A DNA stretch of 64,000 nucleotides from Tundrisphaera sp051175315. GTDB taxonomy: Bacteria > Planctomycetota > Planctomycetia > Isosphaerales > Isosphaeraceae. Below are positions 59,383 through 64,000 of this stretch, in pieces (position 1 is the stretch's first letter; each line of letters opens with the position of its first letter). Location: contig NZ_CP195100.1 in assembly GCF_051175315.1 (NCBI RefSeq), positions 5,456,001 through 5,520,000 of the forward strand, read 5' to 3'. Below the pieces are notes generated by a model. The model ran no database searches and was not told the origin of the DNA. It saw only the letters and a program-made list of their open reading frames with translations. The translations under genes and the position numbers were made by a program.

Positions 59383-60666
59383 ATGGCCACCGATTCCCAG
59401 CAACCCTCGCTCGATCCGGACCTCGATGAAGAAGTCGTCGATGCGCTCCCGCCGATCGTGGACGAGGAACTCACCCTGCCGACGATCGACATCCGCGATC
59501 GGGCCCTGCCGGTCCGCCAGGGCGACCTGACCCGCCTGCTGATCTCCCAGCCAGAACTCACCGACGAGCACCGCGAGCAACTCCGGAAATTCTCCGGGCT
59601 GCTGGGGGCGATTTTCCACAGCGAGTTCTACCAGACGCTCCACGAGCTCAAGGAGCGGTACGGGCCCCTCGACCCCGACTCGGACTACATCCGGCTCCGG
59701 GAGCACACGATCCGCCGCACCGAGCAATCCGACGAGGAGTTCCTGGAGCCGTTCGAGGTCGCCCTGGAACGCGCCAACTATCGCCGCCTGAACGTCGACA
59801 TTATCAAGGATGCGGTCGCGGCCCCCAATGAGATGGGCCTGACCTACGTCCCCAACTTCAACCTGTTCGAGCACCTCCGGATCTACGCGCGGGGCTATAC
59901 CAAGATCCGTCGCGTCTTCCGCAGCGCCAAGACGAAGTTCAAGAAGCGGACGATCACCCTGGACGCCTATCAGCGCCTGATCGTGGCCCTGAAGTTCCGC
60001 CCCGGCCTCGACGACCCGTTCATCCGCACCGACGTCCTCTATCTCCGCATGTTCAAGGACGTCCCGCACGTCGACATGGAGATGCACCTGCCCGAGCAGG
60101 GGACCAAGGTCCGGATGCGCTGGATCGATAAGGCCCAGATCGCGTCGCCGGTGGTGATGGGCCTGCCGACCCTGGCCTTCAAGCTGTTCTCGGCCTTCAC
60201 GATCAATCCGATGCTCCTGGCGCCGATCCTGATCGCCCCGGTGTCCGCCGGCGTGAACTCGTTCTTCGGGTTCCAGCGGGCCAAGGCGAAGCATCTCTCG
60301 TCGATGATCCGGAACCTTTACTACCTGACCCTGGCCAACAACGGGAGCGTCCTGTATCGCCTGATCGACTCCGCCGAGGAGGAAGAATACAAGGAGACCA
60401 TGCTCGCGTATTTCTTCCTCTGGAGGTCGTTGCTCCGGGGCACCGGCGAGGAATGGAATCAGGCCGGGCTCGACGCGGAGATCGAGGATTTCCTCAAGCA
60501 GTTCTCCGGCGTGGAGATCAACTTCGAGGTCGAGGATGCCCTGGTCAAGCTGTTCCGGCTCGGCCTGGCCCGCCGCGACTCGGTCGGCCGGATCCATATC
60601 GTGCCCATCGATCAGGCGATCGTCGTGCTGGATCGCCTCTGGGACAACATGTTCCGATACAGCTGA
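59383..60666 (+). CDS. DUF3754 (TMEM143-like) membrane protein
   Basis: A 427-residue protein matching the DUF3754/TMEM143 group. The N-terminal 150 residues are acidic. NYRRLNVDIIKDAVAAPNEMGLTYVPNFNLFEHLRIYARGYTKIRRVFR and KFKKRTITLDAYQRLIVALKFRP are the conserved core. Two membrane helices follow at about 255-295 (MGLPTLAFKLFSAF, MLLAPILIAPVSAGVNSFFG). FFLWRSLL and VEDALVKLFRLGLARRD end the domain. Function is unknown in the family. ATG 59383 is used; it is divergent from the Gfo gene. Confidence 0.85.
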   Translation: MATDSQQPSLDPDLDEEVVDALPPIVDEELTLPTIDIRDRALPVRQGDLTRLLISQPELTDEHREQLRKFSGLLGAIFHSEFYQTLHELKERYGPLDPDSDYIRLREHTIRRTEQSDEEFLEPFEVALERANYRRLNVDIIKDAVAAPNEMGLTYVPNFNLFEHLRIYARGYTKIRRVFRSAKTKFKKRTITLDAYQRLIVALKFRPGLDDPFIRTDVLYLRMFKDVPHVDMEMHLPEQGTKVRMRWIDKAQIASPVVMGLPTLAFKLFSAFTINPMLLAPILIAPVSAGVNSFFGFQRAKAKHLSSMIRNLYYLTLANNGSVLYRLIDSAEEEEYKETMLAYFFLWRSLLRGTGEEWNQAGLDAEIEDFLKQFSGVEINFEVEDALVKLFRLGLARRDSVGRIHIVPIDQAIVVLDRLWDNMFRYS

Positions 60667-60720
60667 CCCGTCCGCGCCGCCCGTCGGGCCGGATTCCGGG
60701 GTGCAGGCCGAAATCCGATG

Positions 60721-60749
60721 TTGACAGGACGCGAAAGTTTAACAACGAT
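60721..60749 (+). promoter_or_regulatory. Possible promoter of the resB operon
   Basis: A consensus TTGACA (60721-60726) is followed 17 bases on by AACGAT, a poor -10. A better -10-like TACAAT is at 60801-60806 but has no matching -35. One of these probably drives resB. Confidence 0.3.
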
Positions 60750-60884
60750 TCAACAATGGGTCGAGGTTTGATCCGACTGGCCCCTCGGCTTCCGACCGTC
60801 TACAATGGCCGTGCACGCGACGACGCGTCGGATCGATCGCCCCGCCCGCCCCACCCGGACGCCACCCCCGCTGAGTGATCCATC

Positions 60885-62987
60885 ATGGCGACCGCCACCA
60901 AGGTTCCTCCGTCACCTCCGCCCGCCCCCGGACCCAAGGCCGGATCCTCGCGGTTCCTGCGTTGGTTCGATGCGATCTTCCGGTTCCTGGCATCGCTGAA
61001 GCTGGCGGTGATCTCGCTGGCCACCCTGGCGGGAGTCCTGTGCTATGCCACGTTCTTCAACTCGTGGCACGGGCTGACGGCCGCGCAGGAAGTCATCTAT
61101 CAGAGCACGGGATTCGCCCTCCTGCTGGCGTTCCTGGGGATGAACATCCTCTGCGCGGCGCTGATCCGCTATCCCTGGACCAAGCGTCAGACCGGGTTCG
61201 TGATCACCCACGCCGGCCTCCTGATCGTGATCTTCGGGTCGTGGTGGAGCGCCCAGTATGCCGACGAGGGGCAGCTCGGGATGCTGGAAGGGCAGACGTC
61301 GAGCCAGCTCATCCGCACCCACAAGCCGGTGATCCTGGTCAAGGCGATCGACCCCCACACCGGGGGCGAGACGGGGACGTTCACGCTCCCGTTCCGCCCC
61401 GGCTCGTTCGACTGGCCGGAAGGGAAGACGGAGACCCTGTCGCGGTCCGAAGACCCGTTCAAGCTGACGATTAAGAAGTTCTACAACGCCTCGGGCCCGC
61501 GCTGGAAGCACGTCGAAGATCCCCAGGGAGCCCCGATGATCAAGCTCCGCCCGATGGCGACCCCGCCCGGTGCCAGGGAGCCGATGGACGTCTTCGCCAC
61601 CGCGGGCCAGAACCCCGACCGTAATCACTGGATGGTGCTGCGGCCCGAGAATCCGGTCCGCAAGATCGTCCGCGACGTGACGCCCGCCCGCTATTCCTTC
61701 AGCTATGCCGATCGTCCCGAGGCGATGGAAGACTTCCTCCACCCCCCCGAGGACACCGGCAAGGAAGGGGTGGCGCGAGTCCGATACACCGACCGCGCCG
61801 GCAAGGATCGTCTCCTCGACATCAAGGTGGATGACGCCAAGGCCGGCGATCCGATCCCTCTGTCCGATAGCGACCTGGTGGCCTCGTACGTCCGGACGAC
61901 CCACACGCCCGTCACCGACCCTCGGCTGTCCGAGGCGTTCGGCGGGGTCCTGGACATCGTCGAGTTCGACGTACGCAAGGGGGACGCCCCTGCGGTCAAG
62001 CACAACGGCTATGCCGGCCTGCCGATGATCCCCAACGTCATCCCCGGCCGCGACAACCCGGGGGGGGAGTCGCCCCAGCCCCTGATCCGGCTCGACTACT
62101 TCTACCCCCCGATCGTCGATCCCCAGGTCAATCGCCTGTTCGGGGTGGTCGAGGTGATGGGCGACCAGGACGGGCGGCTGGCCTATCGCGTGTACGAGCG
62201 GGGCACGCCGGCCAAGCTGCGGTCGTCGGGGATGCTGAAGGTGGGTGAGGAGGTCACGGCGTTCGGCGGCAACCCGAACATGCCCATGACCATGACCTTC
62301 CGCGTCGAGGAGTACTTCACCAAGGGCCGGGAAGACCTCTATTACGGTTCGGTCGACCTGCCCAAAGAGAAGAAGGACAACGCGATCTCGGCGGTCCTGG
62401 CCGAGATGACCGTCGACGGGAAGACCAAGGAGGTCTGGCTCCGCCGCTCGGGCACGTTCGATCCCGACTACCAGACGGTGACCTTCCCCGGCGGGATGTA
62501 CGAGGTCGCCTTCGACTCCGATCGGCTCGACCTCGGCTTCTCGCTCAAGCTGAAGGACTTCGACGTCGGATTCGACCCGGGGACCAACCAGGCGTCCACC
62601 TTCCGCAGCGAGGTCGAGCTGACCGACAAGGCGGCCAAGATCGAGAACAAGCCGATCTCGATCTACATGAACCACCCGCTGGACTATCGAAACTGGCGGT
62701 TCTTCCAGTCCAACTACGTCCGCTACGTCGACCCCGAGACGAGGCAGGAAACGGGCGAATTCCAGTCGATCTTCCAGGTCGCCAAGGATCCCGGACGCGA
62801 GATGAAATACGCCGGCTGCATCATCGTCGTGCTGGGCGCGTTCGTCCAGTTCTACATGAGGGCCGGGCTCTTCTCCGACGGGGGCAAGCTCGAACGGGAG
62901 CGTGCCGCCGCCCGGGCCAAGAAACGGCTCGCCGCCAAGGGCAAGTCCCAGGCCTCTGCCGATGCCGACGAGGCCATCGACCTGTGA
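60885..62987 (+). CDS. resB: ResB-type cytochrome c biogenesis protein
   Basis: A 700-residue membrane protein of the ResB/Ccs1 family, which with CcsA delivers and attaches heme to apocytochrome c outside the membrane (System II). Three N-terminal membrane spans lie at about residues 34-120 (ASLKLAVISLATLAGVLCYATFF, GFALLLAFLGMNILCAAL, TGFVITHAGLLIVIFGSW). A large periplasmic domain follows (about 125-630) with GGMYEVAFDSDRLDLGFSLKLKDFDV and SIYMNHPLDYRNWRFFQSNY, then a last span (AGCIIVVLGAFVQFYMRAG). ATG 60885. The CcsA-like gene begins 38 bases later. Confidence 0.9.
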   Translation: MATATKVPPSPPPAPGPKAGSSRFLRWFDAIFRFLASLKLAVISLATLAGVLCYATFFNSWHGLTAAQEVIYQSTGFALLLAFLGMNILCAALIRYPWTKRQTGFVITHAGLLIVIFGSWWSAQYADEGQLGMLEGQTSSQLIRTHKPVILVKAIDPHTGGETGTFTLPFRPGSFDWPEGKTETLSRSEDPFKLTIKKFYNASGPRWKHVEDPQGAPMIKLRPMATPPGAREPMDVFATAGQNPDRNHWMVLRPENPVRKIVRDVTPARYSFSYADRPEAMEDFLHPPEDTGKEGVARVRYTDRAGKDRLLDIKVDDAKAGDPIPLSDSDLVASYVRTTHTPVTDPRLSEAFGGVLDIVEFDVRKGDAPAVKHNGYAGLPMIPNVIPGRDNPGGESPQPLIRLDYFYPPIVDPQVNRLFGVVEVMGDQDGRLAYRVYERGTPAKLRSSGMLKVGEEVTAFGGNPNMPMTMTFRVEEYFTKGREDLYYGSVDLPKEKKDNAISAVLAEMTVDGKTKEVWLRRSGTFDPDYQTVTFPGGMYEVAFDSDRLDLGFSLKLKDFDVGFDPGTNQASTFRSEVELTDKAAKIENKPISIYMNHPLDYRNWRFFQSNYVRYVDPETRQETGEFQSIFQVAKDPGREMKYAGCIIVVLGAFVQFYMRAGLFSDGGKLERERAAARAKKRLAAKGKSQASADADEAIDL

Positions 62988-63025
62988 ACCACGATCGGCC
63001 CACCCACCCGGCCAGGAGCTTGCAC

Positions 63026-64000
63026 ATGCGACGACGATTCAAGTGGTCGGGATCGGCCCTGGCCTTCGGGCTGATGGCCGCCCTCGCGCAGACGTCCGCC
63101 CCGGCCGAAGACCGGGGGGCGACCCCGACGTCCGGTTCCACCAAGCTGGGCGATACCCCGGCCTACAAGATCCTGGGCCAGCTGCCCCTGATGCACACCG
63201 GAAGAGTCAAGCCGCTCGACACGGTCGCCCGCGAGGAGATCAAGGAGATCTACACCCGCGAGTCGATCAAGCTCTTCGACGAGAAGGGGGAGGCGGTCGC
63301 GACCTGGTCGCCGGTCGCCGCGTTCTTCGACTTCACGGCCCGCCCCAAGTTCTGGGACGCCCAGCCGATCATCGCGGTCGAGTATCTCCCGCTCAAGCGG
63401 ATGATCCTCGCCGACGCGATCAAGGCCGAGCTGGAGGCGATCGCCAGCAAGTCCGGGGTGGCCAAGCCCCTGGCCGATCGCCTCAACACGCTGGCCAAGG
63501 CCGAGGCGATCACTGCCGAGGATCTCAAGGCCCTGCTCAACGAGGGCCAGCTCGCTCCCGACGACGCCCGGGACATCGCGAAGTGGGCGGCGAAGGTCGG
63601 CGAGGGGCAGAAGTGGCTCGCCCCCGACGACCTCAAGGACGCCGAGATTACCGTCGAAGGGCAGAAGACCCCATTCCTCGCCTGGGTCGACGGCATCTCG
63701 CGTAGGGGCCGCGGCGCCGCCGGGGCGATGGGAGGCGACGAGCCCAAGCTGAGCGAGATCGAGCGCAAGGGCTTCGAGGTCGGGATGCGCCTGGCCAAGT
63801 ATCGCGCGATCCGCGACCGCGAGACGTTCTCGGTCATCCCCCTCATGGCCGTGCCGCACCCGGTCAAGGAGGCGTTCCTGGCCTATTCGGCCGCCGCCTT
63901 CGAGAAGGCCCGCAACGAGGGACCGGCCAGCCTCGGCCCGCTCGAACGCGAGGCGGCGATCACCCTGGACAAGTACCTCAACGACCAGCCGCGCAAGGAC
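63026..64000 (+). CDS. CcsA-type cytochrome c biogenesis protein, 5' part only
   Basis: The first 325 residues are visible; the gene runs off the window. It starts with a signal peptide (MRRRFKWSGSALAFGLMAAL, cleaved near TSAPAE). LGQLPLMHTGRVKPLDTVAREE matches the N-terminal periplasmic segment of the longer CcsA/CcsBA proteins of bacteroidetes and planctomycetes. The transmembrane heme-handling part with the WWD motif should follow beyond 64000. GGAG lies 7 bases before ATG 63026, and the position directly after resB fits a System II pair. Without the C-terminal part, the CcsA call is an inference. Confidence 0.75.
   Translation, partial: MRRRFKWSGSALAFGLMAALAQTSAPAEDRGATPTSGSTKLGDTPAYKILGQLPLMHTGRVKPLDTVAREEIKEIYTRESIKLFDEKGEAVATWSPVAAFFDFTARPKFWDAQPIIAVEYLPLKRMILADAIKAELEAIASKSGVAKPLADRLNTLAKAEAITAEDLKALLNEGQLAPDDARDIAKWAAKVGEGQKWLAPDDLKDAEITVEGQKTPFLAWVDGISRRGRGAAGAMGGDEPKLSEIERKGFEVGMRLAKYRAIRDRETFSVIPLMAVPHPVKEAFLAYSAAAFEKARNEGPASLGPLEREAAITLDKYLNDQPRKD

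Overview
The window is bacterial chromosome of very high G+C content with dense genes, short spacers, frequent GTG starts and several 4-base start/stop overlaps. It most likely comes from a planctomycete, probably of the Isosphaeraceae/Isosphaerales type. The evidence is a LEPR-XLL-like N-terminus on a large secreted protease, an enlarged SecA, PqqD-M50-HlyD and GAF-HlyD proteins, ThuA and FGE-like domain proteins, a UDPGP-family pyrophosphorylase and ThyX. WaaA (Kdo transferase) points to an LPS-type outer membrane. No rRNA, tRNA, CRISPR array, integrase or intact insertion sequence was recognised. The content looks like core chromosome plus lineage-specific accessory genes.

Layout. 1-5272 (minus) is a co-directional run: MBL-fold hydrolase, UDPGP-type pyrophosphorylase, mannose-1-phosphate guanylyltransferase, RuvX, an SDR epimerase and a membrane protein cut by the window edge. 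It is largely nucleotide-sugar and housekeeping work. 5511-11397 (plus) holds secA with a visible promoter and terminator, waaA, and a DUF3467 gene with its own terminator. 11683-15960 (plus) is a 1425-residue secreted subtilase. A 0.9-kb non-coding gap containing a possible folded RNA or repeat element separates it from a convergent three-gene operon, 22358-16897 (minus): GAF-HlyD, HlyD adaptor, PqqD-M50-HlyD. This operon is the best candidate for an undescribed envelope or export system.

22559-26736 (plus) has an SDR reductase and a secreted metzincin-like metalloprotease. 26835-30910 (minus) has a membrane-anchored FGE-like protein, rho and thyX. 31032-34712 (plus) has a UvrD/Rep-type helicase and an acidic repeat-like protein of unknown function. 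35648-39017 (plus) is a tight pabB-pabC-NIF3 operon; the first two genes supply p-aminobenzoate for folate. 39134-43844 has small unknown genes, a medium-chain reductase and a rhodanese-type sulfurtransferase. 43877-48105 has secreted and envelope proteins (ThuA, NlpC/P60), a GCS2-type ligase and a DUF4112 protein.

48319-52607 (plus) has an MCE protein fused to an OmpA-like domain, an FHA-GAF histidine kinase and an anchored unknown protein. 52604-59218 (minus) has a GH38-like protein that seems to lack its catalytic residues, YceH, a GT39-type membrane transferase and a Gfo/Idh/MocA oxidoreductase. 59383-64000 (plus) has a DUF3754 protein, then ResB and the start of a CcsA-type partner for System II cytochrome c maturation.

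All family calls rest on reading motifs by eye; no database search was run. Many long antisense reading frames exist because of the base composition and were left out.
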